A DNA stretch of 64,000 nucleotides from positions 1 to 64,000 of the forward strand of contig CAJQHZ010000020.1 in NCBI GenBank assembly GCA_905478295.1. Reading direction: 5' to 3'. The notes beneath the pieces were generated by a model that saw only the letters and a program-made list of their open reading frames with translations, was not told the origin of the DNA and did no database searches. This document shows positions 54,196-63,266 of the stretch, piece by piece; position 1 is the first letter of the stretch; each line of letters opens with the position of its first letter. The position numbers were made by a program, and so were the translations under genes. The stretch is from an uncultured Flavobacteriales bacterium (lineage in GTDB: Bacteria; Bacteroidota; Bacteroidia; Flavobacteriales; Schleiferiaceae).

Positions 54196-54721
54196 GACAG
54201 AAAAACAACAAGCCTTACTTCAAAGCGCTCAGACGCTCATCGCTGCACACGGGTTTTCTTCCGTATCGACAGCGAAGATTGCTGCGCACGCAGGCGTGAG
54301 CGAAGCACTGATTTTTCGTCACTTTAAATCAAAAAAGGGATTGGCTTCGGCAGTTCTGTCGGCAGGAGAGCGCGCCCGCGCCTCACTTATATATGGTCGT
54401 TTAAACCATGCAGACCCCACTGAAGTCTTGCGCTCTTTCACAGCCATTCAACTGAATGTATTTAACGAATTAGAGGAGGTCCAGGCTTGGGTCGCTATGA
54501 TCCGTATGACACAGGAAAATCCAGAAAGTCACTCTATAGACCCTTTTGTTTTAGAGCGTTTACGCTGGGCCATATCGAGTGTCGGTCACGGTGCAGAGGA
54601 AGCAGTGGCTCGCACCGCTATTGAAATCCTGGAACGTTCGCTACTACTAGAGTTTCGAGGAGATGAAGTAAGTGCAGCAGCACTTTTGCGTGGATTGCGT
54701 GAAATGCTTATAAATGAGTGA
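54194..54721 (+). CDS. TetR/AcrR-family transcriptional regulator
   Basis: This 175-residue regulator has an N-terminal helix-turn-helix (about 5-50: LIAAHGFSSVSTAKIAAHAGVSEALIFRHFKSKKGLA) of the TetR family. A helical ligand domain of about 120 residues follows. The short length is at the low end for the family. A perfect 22-bp palindrome overlaps its start, which supports autoregulation. The target genes outside the operator are unknown; the neighbours polA upstream and the CoA-transferase on the other strand are not obviously linked. Confidence 0.9.
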   Translation: MTEKQQALLQSAQTLIAAHGFSSVSTAKIAAHAGVSEALIFRHFKSKKGLASAVLSAGERARASLIYGRLNHADPTEVLRSFTAIQLNVFNELEEVQAWVAMIRMTQENPESHSIDPFVLERLRWAISSVGHGAEEAVARTAIEILERSLLLEFRGDEVSAAALLRGLREMLINE

Positions 54722-54730
54722 GTACTTACT
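54717..54730. promoter_or_regulatory. weak second TetR-type palindrome after the regulator gene
   Basis: AGTGAGTACTTACT is an imperfect inverted repeat that shares AGTG and ACTTAC with the main operator at 54174. It overlaps the stop codon. It could be a second binding site or chance. Confidence 0.3.
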
Positions 54731-54790
54731 TATTATAGATTTTCAAAGAGATATTTTTATGTAAGCGCATGTATTGCGATTAGACCAAAC

Positions 54791-54819
54791 AAAAAAGGCG
54801 CCCAGAGGGCGCCTTTTTT
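54791..54819. terminator. bidirectional terminator between the TetR gene and scoB
   Basis: GGCGCCC/GGGCGCC arms with a three-base loop are flanked by A6 and T6 runs, serving both converging genes. Confidence 0.9.
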
Positions 54820-54837
54820 ATTCCTCGGCCTAAGGCC

Positions 54838-55497
54838 TTAAAATTTCATTACCGGTACATCACCTTCAACTACTAGGCGACCTGCGGTCTTTGCCTGAAT
54901 TTCTTCAACAGTCACACCTGGCGCACGTTCGATCAACACGAAACCGCGTTCTGCGTCCACCTCTAGTACGGCGAGATCCGTTACAATGCGCTTTACACAA
55001 GCAACACCAGTAAGTGGTAAGGAACATTCGCTAAGGAGTTTGCTTTCTCCTTTGCGATTGGTATGCTGCATGGCTACGATGATATTTTCTGCGGAAGCCA
55101 CTAAATCCATAGCACCGCCCATGCCTTTCACCATTTTTCCTGGAATCTTCCAGTTCGCAATATCGCCGCGATCGCTCACTTCCATGGCGCCCAAAACGGT
55201 CAATTGAACGTGTTGGCCACGAATCATCCCGAAACTAAGTTCGCTGGAAAAGAAGCTCGCACCCGGCAGTGCTGTGATGGTTTGCTTGCCCGCGTTGATT
55301 AAATCGGCATCCTCCTCGCCCTCAAAAGGGAAGGGTCCCATGCCCAAGATGCCATTTTCACTTTGAAATTCTACATTGATGCCCTGCGGGATATGGTTGG
55401 CCACTAAGGTTGGAATACCAATACCTAAGTTTACGTACCAACCGTCGCGAAGTTCCTGGGCGATGCGCTGTGCAATTTGATCTTTACTCAATCCCAT
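54838..55497 (-). CDS. scoB: succinyl-CoA:3-ketoacid CoA-transferase subunit B
   Basis: This beta subunit of 219 residues has the family start [29 protein letters not shown]. The catalytic glutamate lies in [14 protein letters not shown], and [19 protein letters not shown]-like and TDLAVLEV segments follow. The enzyme moves CoA from succinyl-CoA to acetoacetate. It starts two bases after the scoA stop. Its position next to the tyrosine-breakdown genes fits consumption of the acetoacetate that FahA releases. Confidence 0.93.
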   Translation of the reverse strand: MGLSKDQIAQRIAQELRDGWYVNLGIGIPTLVANHIPQGINVEFQSENGILGMGPFPFEGEEDADLINAGKQTITALPGASFFSSELSFGMIRGQHVQLTVLGAMEVSDRGDIANWKIPGKMVKGMGGAMDLVASAENIIVAMQHTNRKGESKLLSECSLPLTGVACVKRIVTDLAVLEVDAERGFVLIERAPGVTVEEIQAKTAGRLVVEGDVPVMKF

Positions 55498-55499
55498 GG

Positions 55500-56222
55500 T
55501 TATTCGCTTTTAGCACGCACGGTGCGTTGTTCTATTCGTTTCTCGTAATCCACCCCCTGGAAAATGCGTTGCACGAAGATCCCTGGAATGTGAATGCTGT
55601 TAGGGTCCAATTCGCCGACTTCTACCAGTTCTTCAACCTCTGCCACGGTTATCTTACCTGCCATGGCCATCATTGGATTAAAATTGCGGGCCGTTCCCTT
55701 AAAAATCAGATTTCCAGCCTTGTCGCCCTTCCACGCTTTAACAAATGCAAAAGGAGCATCAAAAGCATGTTCCAAAATATGCGGCTTGCCACCAAACACA
55801 CGTACCTCTTTTCCCTCCGCTACTTCTGTACCGTAGCCTGCAGGGGTATAAAAAGCAGGAATCCCTGCTCCAGCAGCGCGACAGCGTTCTGCTAGTGTTC
55901 CTTGCGGAATAAGATCTACTTCGAGCTCGCCGGACAGCATCTGTCGTTCAAACTCGTCGTTTTCACCCACGTAAGAGGCAATCATTTTTTTGATCTGCTT
56001 GGTTTGAAGCAGCAGTCCTAGACCAAAGTTGTCCACGCCTGCATTGTTAGAAATACAGGTAATGTCTTTAATCCCGGCCGCGTTAATGGCTGTAATGCTG
56101 TTTTCCGGAATACCGCAAAGGCCGAATCCGCCAAACATCACATTCATCCCATCTTCTAATCCCGCAATGGCTTCAGTGGCGCCGGCCACAACCTTGGAGA
56201 TGTAGGTGTGTTTTTCTGACAT
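55500..56222 (-). CDS. scoA: succinyl-CoA:3-ketoacid CoA-transferase subunit A
   Basis: This alpha subunit of 240 residues has the glycine-rich CoA-binding segment [20 protein letters not shown] and the SNNAG stretch, then [15 protein letters not shown] and [15 protein letters not shown]. It forms the enzyme with ScoB, whose gene follows after two bases. An intergenic terminator before it separates it from fahA, so scoAB may have its own promoter in that 75-base spacer. Confidence 0.93.
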   Translation of the reverse strand: MSEKHTYISKVVAGATEAIAGLEDGMNVMFGGFGLCGIPENSITAINAAGIKDITCISNNAGVDNFGLGLLLQTKQIKKMIASYVGENDEFERQMLSGELEVDLIPQGTLAERCRAAGAGIPAFYTPAGYGTEVAEGKEVRVFGGKPHILEHAFDAPFAFVKAWKGDKAGNLIFKGTARNFNPMMAMAGKITVAEVEELVEVGELDPNSIHIPGIFVQRIFQGVDYEKRIEQRTVRAKSE

Positions 56223-56255
56223 AATAGGTGCTGTAATTGGGTCTACCCAAGTTAT

Positions 56256-56290
56256 AAAAAAGCCCCCAACCTTTTAAGGAAGCGGGCTTT
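56256..56290 (-). terminator. rho-independent terminator after fahA
   Basis: On the minus strand AAAGCCC and GGGCTTT form a stem around a loop that can fold further, followed by a T-run. It ends the hmgA-hppD-fahA unit before scoA. Confidence 0.75.
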
Positions 56291-56296
56291 GTTCGC

Positions 56297-57580
56297 TTAA
56301 TCTTCAATGGCCGGTAGCAGCGTCGTGCGTACCTCGCCAAAGCCAATTCTTGTCGTACCGTTTGTACACCAGCCACGCATGGTAACCGTGTCGCCGTCTT
56401 CGATAAACGTGCGCGTATCTCCAGTACCTAATGTAATGGGCTCTTTACCTGCCCAGCTAAGCTCTAACATCGATCCATAGCTGTCTTTCGTGGGTCCAGA
56501 AATAGTTCCTGAAGCCATCATATCACCGGCATTAATGTTACAGCCGTTGACGGTATGGTGGGCCAATTGTTGGCGCTGGTTCCAATACATGTATTTGTAA
56601 TTGGACCTTGAAATGACCGATTCCGTTTTACCTTCCGGAGTCAAGCCTACTTCAAGGTGAATGTCATAGTTATTCTTTCCCGCGGTCTTTAAATAGGGCA
56701 AAACGGGCGGATCCTGCTGTGGTCCTTCCACTTTAAACGGCTCTAACGCGTCCATCGTCACAACCCAAGGACTCATGCTTGAGCCAAAGTTTTTACCTAG
56801 GAATGGTCCTAGCGGTACATATTCCCATTTTTGAATATCGCGCGCACTCCAGTCGTTAAAGACCACCATCCCAAAGATGTATTCGTCGGCTTCTTCCGCT
56901 TTTATCCTGTGGCCGAGGGGCTTTCCTTCTCCGGTAATGAAGGCCATTTCCAATTCAAAGTCCATACGAACAGACGGACCGAAAGTCGGTGCATCCGCCC
57001 CCGGCGCCATGCGCTGCCCCTTAGGACGGTGTAGATCTACGCCACTGATGACAATAGACGAGCTACGGCCGTGGTAGCCCACCGGAATATGCTTCCAGTT
57101 GGGTAATAAGGCATTTTCTGGATCGCGGAACATCTTGCCTACATTGGTAGCATGCTCGATGGAGCTGTAGAAATCCGTATAATCTTGAACGAATACCGGC
57201 ATCAACATTTGTACATGATCTACAGGAAAAAGCACCTGATTTTGATGTGCAACATTCGCTTTGAGCGTCGTGTTGTTTTCATCAAAAAGTTCCGCCAATC
57301 GGTTTCTGATGCGGCGCCAAGTTGGGCGACCCAATGCGATAAAATCATTCAAGGTATCTTGCAAAAACACATCGTCCGGCAGATCAATGCCTTTAAAATA
57401 GCCCAGTTGCTGTAAGGCACTTAAATCAATCGCTGTATCTCCAATGCGTGCTCCCGTTGTAATGATATCGTCCTCAGGAATAAAAACACCAAAGGGTAAA
57501 TTTTGAATGGGAAAATCACTGTTTTCTGGAACGGGTATCCACGAAGTTCTTGAAGGATCGTTTGCTTGATTTTCGATCAT
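56297..57580 (-). CDS. fahA: fumarylacetoacetase
   Basis: This enzyme hydrolyses fumarylacetoacetate to fumarate and acetoacetate, the last step of tyrosine breakdown. The 427-residue protein has the N-terminal SH3-like domain and the FAH catalytic domain. The metal-site residues lie in VQDYTDFYSSIEHATNVG, a DFELEMAFITG strand and GMVVFNDWSARDIQKWEYVPLG. GTISGPTKDSYGSMLELSW near the end is typical. Length matches the family. It follows hppD by 27 bases on the same strand and ends at a terminator. Confidence 0.95.
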   Translation of the reverse strand: MIENQANDPSRTSWIPVPENSDFPIQNLPFGVFIPEDDIITTGARIGDTAIDLSALQQLGYFKGIDLPDDVFLQDTLNDFIALGRPTWRRIRNRLAELFDENNTTLKANVAHQNQVLFPVDHVQMLMPVFVQDYTDFYSSIEHATNVGKMFRDPENALLPNWKHIPVGYHGRSSSIVISGVDLHRPKGQRMAPGADAPTFGPSVRMDFELEMAFITGEGKPLGHRIKAEEADEYIFGMVVFNDWSARDIQKWEYVPLGPFLGKNFGSSMSPWVVTMDALEPFKVEGPQQDPPVLPYLKTAGKNNYDIHLEVGLTPEGKTESVISRSNYKYMYWNQRQQLAHHTVNGCNINAGDMMASGTISGPTKDSYGSMLELSWAGKEPITLGTGDTRTFIEDGDTVTMRGWCTNGTTRIGFGEVRTTLLPAIED

Positions 57581-57607
57581 GCTCTACTGTAATTATTAGT
57601 GGTTCTA

Positions 57608-58735
57608 TTATAAGGTTCCTCTGTTCTCTTGCTCGCGCTCTATAGCTTCAAACAATGCCTTAAAGTTTCCTTTTCCAAAGCTTGTCGCGCCTTTGCGCTG
57701 AATAATCTCAATAAAGACTGTAGGGCGGTCCATCAGTGGTTTAGTGAACAATTGGAGCAAATACCCTTCATCGTCACGGTCCACTAGAATCTTATACTTC
57801 TTTAATACCTCAATGTCCTCATCAATGGCACCTACGCGGTCCTGTAGGTCTAGGTAATAGGAATCTGGTACGTTCAGAAAGTCCACTCCGCGCTTGCGCA
57901 GTTCATGAATGGTATAAATAATATTGTCCGTCGCCAAAGCTAAATGCTGCACACCCGCTCCGTTGTAGAAGTTGATATATTCCTCAATCTGCGAACGTTT
58001 CTTGCCTTCTGCCGGCTCGTTGATAGGGAATTTGATGCGCCCGTTTCCATTGGACATTACTTTCGACATCAATGCCGTGTATTCCGTAGATATATCGTTG
58101 TCGTCAAACGAGATGATTTGTGAGAAGCCCATTACTTCCGCGTAGAATTTTACCCAGGTATTCATCTGTCCCCAATCTACATTACCCACCATATGGTCTA
58201 TGTATTTGAGTCCCACCGATTCCGGTTGATACTTTGGACTGCGTGCCACATAACCGGGCAAGAAAGGTCCATTATAGTCGTTGCGTTCCACAAACAGATG
58301 CACGGTTTCTCCGTAGGTATAGATTCCTGAGGTTACTACTTTTCCGTTACTATCTTCACTTACCTGTGGCTGTTGGAACGGTTTTGCACCGCGTTTTGTG
58401 GTTTCCTCAAACGCCTTTGTAGCATCCGGTACCCAAAGCGCAACGATCTTAACACCATCACCGTGCTCGTTCAAATGGCGATTGATATCGCTGTCCTCTA
58501 CCAAGGAAGAGGTAATGACCAATCTAATTTTATCTTGTTGAAGCACATAGGAAGTACGATCGGTGACGCCTGTTTCTAAACCGGCATAGGCTACTTCTTG
58601 AAAGCCGAAGGCCGTCTTAAAGTAATACGCACTTTGTTTTGCATTGCCTACATAGAATTCAACGTAATCTGTTCCCCATAGCTCTAGAAAATCTTGTGCG
58701 TCCTCGTATTGCTTTGGTAAAGTAGCGGTATTCAT
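57608..58735 (-). CDS. hppD: 4-hydroxyphenylpyruvate dioxygenase
   Basis: This Fe(II) enzyme of 375 residues converts 4-hydroxyphenylpyruvate to homogentisate. It has two vicinal-oxygen-chelate halves. The expected iron ligands lie in LKYIDHMVGNV, GVQHLALATDNI and FIEIIQR. The typical C-terminal GFGKGNFKALFE-like segment is present as SFGKGNFKALFEAIEREQ. It lies 28 bases after the Cys/Met enzyme gene and before fahA, so it probably belongs to one transcription unit. Confidence 0.95.
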   Translation of the reverse strand: MNTATLPKQYEDAQDFLELWGTDYVEFYVGNAKQSAYYFKTAFGFQEVAYAGLETGVTDRTSYVLQQDKIRLVITSSLVEDSDINRHLNEHGDGVKIVALWVPDATKAFEETTKRGAKPFQQPQVSEDSNGKVVTSGIYTYGETVHLFVERNDYNGPFLPGYVARSPKYQPESVGLKYIDHMVGNVDWGQMNTWVKFYAEVMGFSQIISFDDNDISTEYTALMSKVMSNGNGRIKFPINEPAEGKKRSQIEEYINFYNGAGVQHLALATDNIIYTIHELRKRGVDFLNVPDSYYLDLQDRVGAIDEDIEVLKKYKILVDRDDEGYLLQLFTKPLMDRPTVFIEIIQRKGATSFGKGNFKALFEAIEREQENRGTL

Positions 58736-58763
58736 AGCGTTGTTCTTTGTTGGGGTAAAGGTA

Positions 58764-60011
58764 TTAAATGATCGTGTCTAAACTCCGATTCAGATCGTCG
58801 ATTAAGTCCGCGGTCGCTTCAAGACCAATACTCAGTCTAATGAGTCCTTCTGTAATCCCTAATTTTTCTTTTATAGCGTCATCTACTTTACTGTGGGTCA
58901 TAGAAGAGGGATGTTCCGCCAAGCTTTCGGTACTTCCTAAACTCACTCCAAGACGGAACACTTTTAAATGATCCAGTACTTTGAACGCTGCGCTCTCGTC
59001 TCCATGAATGTGTAAGGCAATCATGGAGCCTGTACCCTGGTATTCGTCTTTGAAAAAAGCGGCTTGCCCAGGACTCCATTGCTCGAGGTTTCCCAAATAC
59101 CGCACTTCTTTAACCGCAGGATGTTGGGCCAGTGCAGCAGCCACTTCATGTGTTGTTTTTTGCTGTGCGGAGATGCGTAGGGTGAACGTTTCAAGCGAGC
59201 GTAAGATGAGCCAGCTGTCCATTGGGCCTAAAATGCCGCCAATGAAGGTACGTGCGATGCGCAATCTATTGATCCACGCTGTTTTTCCGGTTGCTGCACC
59301 GGCAATAACGTCGCTGTGTCCTGCGAGGTTCTTCGTCACAGAATACACCACGATATCTGCACCGTTTTCGTGCTGACGACTCATGGTAGGCCCTAAATAC
59401 GTATTATCCACCACTACCGGTACAGGATGTTCTTCCGATCCCAGGGCATCTGCGATTTTCCGAGCTTTCTTCACGGAATACAAATCCATAGTGGGATTCG
59501 CTGGGGTCTCCGTAAAAAAGGCACAGACCTGTAGCTCAGGGTAAGCGGCTTTAACCTCTGCCACGACGTCTTCGGCACTTTTATCGTGTTCAACAACATG
59601 GTGGATTACACCGTATTTATGCAGGTAATGGTCTATGAAGCTGTGCGTTCCACCGTAAACGGGCGCGGTATAGAGAAATATCGTATTCGGGGTGGCCAAT
59701 TCCAAAATGGTCGCTGAAATAACTGCCATTCCACTGGCAAAGACCAGCGCATCTTCCGTTTCGTCTAAAACCGCTAAACGTTGTTCGAGCAGCTGGGTGT
59801 TCGGAGAGCCAAGTCGGCTGTAGATGTTTCCCATTTTTGCACCTTCCGGCATCTCTTCCTTTCCCGTGGCCCAAGCAAAATAATCCTTGCCGGCTTGGGA
59901 GTTCGGAAACTCGTACGTCGAGGTTTGGTAAATGGGTTGCTTCATACTGCCGTGGTAATCGGCTGCATGGTAGCCATGCCCAAGCATGGCGGTTTGTGGT
60001 TCTTTTTTCAT
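58764..60011 (-). CDS. PLP-dependent Cys/Met metabolism enzyme (gamma-lyase type)
   Basis: This 415-residue enzyme of the trans-sulfuration family has FASGMAVISATILEL, the PVVVDNTYLGP strand, the PLP-lysine motif VVYSVTKNLAGHSDVIAG, and a C-terminal FRLGVSLGSTESLAEHPSSMTH. This fits methionine gamma-lyase, cystathionine gamma-lyase or a related beta-lyase. The Cys often seen in true methionine gamma-lyases (near YGCT) is replaced by Gly here (VYGGTH), so the methionine-lyase activity is uncertain. Placement between hmgA and hppD is odd for tyrosine breakdown but suggests combined amino-acid use. Confidence 0.88.
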   Translation of the reverse strand: MKKEPQTAMLGHGYHAADYHGSMKQPIYQTSTYEFPNSQAGKDYFAWATGKEEMPEGAKMGNIYSRLGSPNTQLLEQRLAVLDETEDALVFASGMAVISATILELATPNTIFLYTAPVYGGTHSFIDHYLHKYGVIHHVVEHDKSAEDVVAEVKAAYPELQVCAFFTETPANPTMDLYSVKKARKIADALGSEEHPVPVVVDNTYLGPTMSRQHENGADIVVYSVTKNLAGHSDVIAGAATGKTAWINRLRIARTFIGGILGPMDSWLILRSLETFTLRISAQQKTTHEVAAALAQHPAVKEVRYLGNLEQWSPGQAAFFKDEYQGTGSMIALHIHGDESAAFKVLDHLKVFRLGVSLGSTESLAEHPSSMTHSKVDDAIKEKLGITEGLIRLSIGLEATADLIDDLNRSLDTII

Positions 60012-60064
60012 GTTCTGCGGTTTTAGCCGTAAGTACCGTTCAAGCTACTTGCGGTCCGTATTTC

Positions 60065-61222
60065 TTAATGCATCCAGCTCTTGTGGTAATCTCCTGCATC
60101 CAATGCCAATGCCTGTTCAGTGAGCTTCAATGGTCTGAAAGTATCTACCATCACGGCATATTCTTCTGTGCTTTTTTTGCCTATCGACCCTTCATAAGTT
60201 CCCGGGTGCGGTCCGTGCGGAATCCCTGCCGGATGAAGGGTGATTTGTCCACGTCCGATGTTGTTACGACTCATAAAATCGCCATCGACATAATAGAGGA
60301 CTTCATCAGAATCGATATTGCTGTGGTTATAAGGAGCAGGTATAGATTCTGGGTGGTAATCGTACAATCTGGGTACAAAGGAGCACACTACAAAAGCGCT
60401 GGTCTCAAAGGTTTGATGCACCGGTGGCGGTTGGTGTACACGACCGGTTATAGGTTCAAAATCTTTGATATTAAAGGCATAAGGATAGTTGTAACCGTCC
60501 CAACCTACTACGTCGAATGGATGCGATCCGTAGATGTAGTGGTGGAGCATGTCTTGCTTCTTCACACGGATGTCAAAATCGCCCAAAGCATTGATGGGCG
60601 CTACCGCCTCAGGCGCGCGTAGGTCGCGTTCACAGTAGGGACTGTGTTCTAGCAATTGACCAAACCAATTCCGATAGCGCTTCGGGGTATAAATAGGTGA
60701 AGCACTTTCAACAATAAATAATCGGTTTTCAGCACTGTCGAAATGAAACTGCTGAATCATTCCGCGAGGAATGAGCAGGTAGTCTCCGGGTCCAAAATCG
60801 AGCTTGCCCATTTGCGTATGCAGTGAACCGGAACCCTCGTGTACGAAGACCAATTCATCATTTTGTGCATTTTTATAATAGTACGATACCATCGAAGCCG
60901 AAGGTGCGGCTAGGGAAATGGTCAGATCTGCATTCGTTAATACCGGTACGCGGGAGGCTAAATAATCTTCGTTTGGGGCAACCTTGAAGCCTTCTAAACG
61001 ATAGGCCTTCATGTTTTTTTCTACTGCAATCTTGGGGGCAACATCCGTGCTTTGGAGCACTTCTTTAACCATGGTTGGTGGATGTTCGTGGTAAAGCAAG
61101 GTCGACATACCGTCGAATCCTATGGTTCCGAAGAGTTCTTCGTGGTACAAGCTACCGTCCGATTTTCTGAAGGTAGTATGGCGTTTGTGCGGAATACGCC
61201 CCGATTTTTGGTAAAACGGCAT
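60065..61222 (-). CDS. hmgA: homogentisate 1,2-dioxygenase
   Basis: This iron enzyme opens the ring of homogentisate to maleylacetoacetate. The 385-residue protein has the N-terminal start FYQKSGRIPHKRHT, a cupin-type core with FVHEGSGSL and GDYLLIPRGMIQQF, and the metal-site segments NHSNIDSDEVLYYVDG and HPAGIPHGPHPGTYEG. The sequence is slightly shorter than proteobacterial enzymes (about 430) but typical of Bacteroidota. It is the first gene of the minus-strand catabolic unit and is divergent from the hydratase-like gene. Confidence 0.94.
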   Translation of the reverse strand: MPFYQKSGRIPHKRHTTFRKSDGSLYHEELFGTIGFDGMSTLLYHEHPPTMVKEVLQSTDVAPKIAVEKNMKAYRLEGFKVAPNEDYLASRVPVLTNADLTISLAAPSASMVSYYYKNAQNDELVFVHEGSGSLHTQMGKLDFGPGDYLLIPRGMIQQFHFDSAENRLFIVESASPIYTPKRYRNWFGQLLEHSPYCERDLRAPEAVAPINALGDFDIRVKKQDMLHHYIYGSHPFDVVGWDGYNYPYAFNIKDFEPITGRVHQPPPVHQTFETSAFVVCSFVPRLYDYHPESIPAPYNHSNIDSDEVLYYVDGDFMSRNNIGRGQITLHPAGIPHGPHPGTYEGSIGKKSTEEYAVMVDTFRPLKLTEQALALDAGDYHKSWMH

Positions 61223-61283
61223 GGTCTTCTGTTTGCGGGTTCCCTACAAATATAGTGTAACTTGTGGGGGTAAATTCTCAGTT

Positions 61284-62057
61284 ATGTCTGCTATTGATCA
61301 ACATGCCCAGGACTTGTTCGAAGCATTGCGCAACGGCCGTACTATTGCGCCATTGCGCGATTCCATCAACAACGATATTCCAACTGCATATGCCATTCAG
61401 GATAAAGTTGCGGCTTTGCGATTGGCAGATGGTGAGCGTATTGTAGGCAAGAAGATTGGATTAACCAGTCACGCTGTACAAACTCAGCTAGGTGTGGATC
61501 AACCCGATTACGGTGTGCTCTTTGACACTATGGATATGACGGGAAAAGGTCCTGTTCCCATGGAATTATTGATGCAACCTAAAGTGGAAGGTGAGTTGGC
61601 TTTCTTATTGGGGGAAGACTTGCGGGACCCTGAAGTGAATATGGAAACATTGAAATCGGCAATAGTTGCCGTCCAACCTGCGATTGAAATCGTAGGTTCA
61701 CGCGTAGAAAAATGGGATATTAAGATATCTGATACGATTGCTGATAATGCTTCAGGATCTCATTATATTTTGGGGCCCGAATCAAAGCCATTGGCTGAAG
61801 TATCAACCGCTTCTATTGAAATGACGCTGTTCAAAAACGGCGCTATAGCGAGTGAAGGAAATGGAAATGCGTGTATGGGCGATCCGCTGAATGCCGCTTT
61901 ATGGTTGGCTCAAACGATGGCCAAAATGGGGCGGCCACTTTTAAAGGGCGAGATTCTGCTCTCAGGAGCATTGGGCCCTATGGTTGCAGTGGAACTGGGC
62001 GATGCTTTTGAATTGCGTTTAAACGGATTTTCCAGCACCATGGTTTCCTTTGAATAA
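61284..62057 (+). CDS. 2-oxopent-4-enoate hydratase / 2-oxohepta-3-ene-dioate hydratase family (MhpD-like)
   Basis: This 257-residue FAH-superfamily protein has a hydratase layout: AYAIQDKVAALRLADGERIVGKKIGLTS, PKVEGELAFLLGEDL (metal-binding Glu) and a late LLSGALGPMVAV. MhpD/HpaH-type enzymes hydrate 2-oxo-enoates of aromatic meta-cleavage pathways. ATG 61284 is chosen; the open frame further upstream (from 61221) overlaps hmgA's start region. It is divergent from hmgA with 61 bases between the start codons, suggesting a shared regulatory region. The exact pathway is uncertain: no ring-cleavage dioxygenase for it lies in the window. Confidence 0.88.
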   Translation: MSAIDQHAQDLFEALRNGRTIAPLRDSINNDIPTAYAIQDKVAALRLADGERIVGKKIGLTSHAVQTQLGVDQPDYGVLFDTMDMTGKGPVPMELLMQPKVEGELAFLLGEDLRDPEVNMETLKSAIVAVQPAIEIVGSRVEKWDIKISDTIADNASGSHYILGPESKPLAEVSTASIEMTLFKNGAIASEGNGNACMGDPLNAALWLAQTMAKMGRPLLKGEILLSGALGPMVAVELGDAFELRLNGFSSTMVSFE

Positions 62058-62086
62058 ACAACCCAGTGAAGAGTATTTTTAATAGA

Positions 62087-62761
62087 ATGAAAAAAACGTA
62101 TTACCTCCTGCTAGCCTTATTGGCGTTGAGCCTTTTAGGATACAGCCAATCGAAAACGACATTCTTACCGGAGCCGGGAGAAGGTTTTTCGTTCAACTCA
62201 GGTTTACTTTTGGTGCTCGAAGCACCTGAATCCTTTGAGTCAAACGCCCGTTCGAACAGTCAGTCGTTTCAATTGATGCGTGATCACGTGATCGGTCTAA
62301 GCCATTTTTCTGTCGCCTACGGATTGGGTTATAGCGCACAGTTTTATCATGGAAATTTGCGCATTGATGTGGCTGAAGATGGAACACAGACACTAGTAGA
62401 TTTAACCGGGCACGATTTTATTTCCAATCGCTTTGCTACAGAATATGTGGACGCTGCCCTAGAGCTGCGCTACAGAGGTAAAGTCAATCGTAAGGGCCGG
62501 TACAATAGATTGTACATCGGAGGCTGCTTTGGGTACCGTACTGATGCGTATTCGTATTATAAAGACGCTGTTTATCAGGTCAAATACTACCAGATCGCCG
62601 GCTTTAATCCATTCCGATATGGAGTGCATGTCAAAGCAGGTAGGGGCCCTGTAAATGCCTATGTATATTATGGCTTGAGTTCGATTGTCGTTGATGGCCC
62701 AATGCTACCGGAATGGTCAGAAGCTCGTCCATTAAGTGTAGGATTGAGTGTAACGCTCTAA
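62087..62761 (+). CDS. unknown exported, probably outer-membrane-associated protein
   Basis: I do not recognise this 224-residue protein. It has a clear signal peptide (MKKTYYLLLALLALSLLGYSQ-like start) followed by alternating beta-strand sequence rich in Tyr and Gly: ALELRYRGKVNRKGRYNRLYIGGCFG, KYYQIAGFNPFRYGVHVKAG. This suggests a small beta-barrel. ATG 62087 is chosen over the GTG at 62066 because it starts at the lysine-rich n-region. It is on the same strand as the hydratase-like gene and converges with the DUF2480 gene with one base between stops. Confidence 0.72.
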   Translation: MKKTYYLLLALLALSLLGYSQSKTTFLPEPGEGFSFNSGLLLVLEAPESFESNARSNSQSFQLMRDHVIGLSHFSVAYGLGYSAQFYHGNLRIDVAEDGTQTLVDLTGHDFISNRFATEYVDAALELRYRGKVNRKGRYNRLYIGGCFGYRTDAYSYYKDAVYQVKYYQIAGFNPFRYGVHVKAGRGPVNAYVYYGLSSIVVDGPMLPEWSEARPLSVGLSVTL

Positions 62762-62762
62762 A

Positions 62763-63266
62763 TTACTTTAGGGGTACGGCCGAACAGGCCTCACCATAGC
62801 TAATTTTTTTTGCCACGGGTTTTAAATACTGGGTCGCAACAACGTAGGCATCTTTCGGAATGCGCTTATCGCCGCAACCTTTAATGATAACGGGTTTTCC
62901 TGAGTATTCCTGCCAATCGTGATGCATCATACGTTCCCGAAAGAAGGCACTGTAGAATCCTGCTTCGTTTTCTGACCATATGCAAGTAAGACCTGCGTCA
63001 CTGCACTTACTGGCGACCAAAAGCGGCGCCCAAGCTGGAAGTATAGCATCTGTACTGCAATGGAGGTGTATTACAGCACCTTCATATATCGTAAAATCAG
63101 TGCTTTTCAGTGCATTTCGAAATTCGGTTTCACGCAGAATAAAGCCTTGCTCGAGCCATTGGCTCAGGTCTAAGGATTGCACCTTCTTAGGGAGAAAATC
63201 TTCCAAATTGAAGGTGATCAGCGGACTAGCTGCTACTTTATTTACAATGGTACCGTCATTCATCAT
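62763..63266 (-). CDS. DUF2480 family protein
   Basis: This 167-residue protein matches the Bacteroidota DUF2480 family: NKVAASPLITFNLEDFLPKK at the start, HCSTDAILPAWAPLLVAS in the middle and GKPVIIKGCGDKRIPKDAYV with GEACSAVPLK at the end. The function is unknown. It starts directly after the HMG-CoA synthase stop on the same strand, so the two are probably co-transcribed. Two ATG codons stand in tandem (63266 and 63263); the first is used. Confidence 0.85.
   Translation of the reverse strand: MMNDGTIVNKVAASPLITFNLEDFLPKKVQSLDLSQWLEQGFILRETEFRNALKSTDFTIYEGAVIHLHCSTDAILPAWAPLLVASKCSDAGLTCIWSENEAGFYSAFFRERMMHHDWQEYSGKPVIIKGCGDKRIPKDAYVVATQYLKPVAKKISYGEACSAVPLK

Noticed and set aside
55410-55895. 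161-codon plus-strand frame over scoA/scoB
   Set aside because: It is antisense to two conserved CoA-transferase genes and lacks protein character.
59837-60622. 261-codon plus-strand frame across the Cys/Met enzyme and hmgA
   Set aside because: It spans the ends of two well-supported minus-strand genes and has no domain-like sequence.
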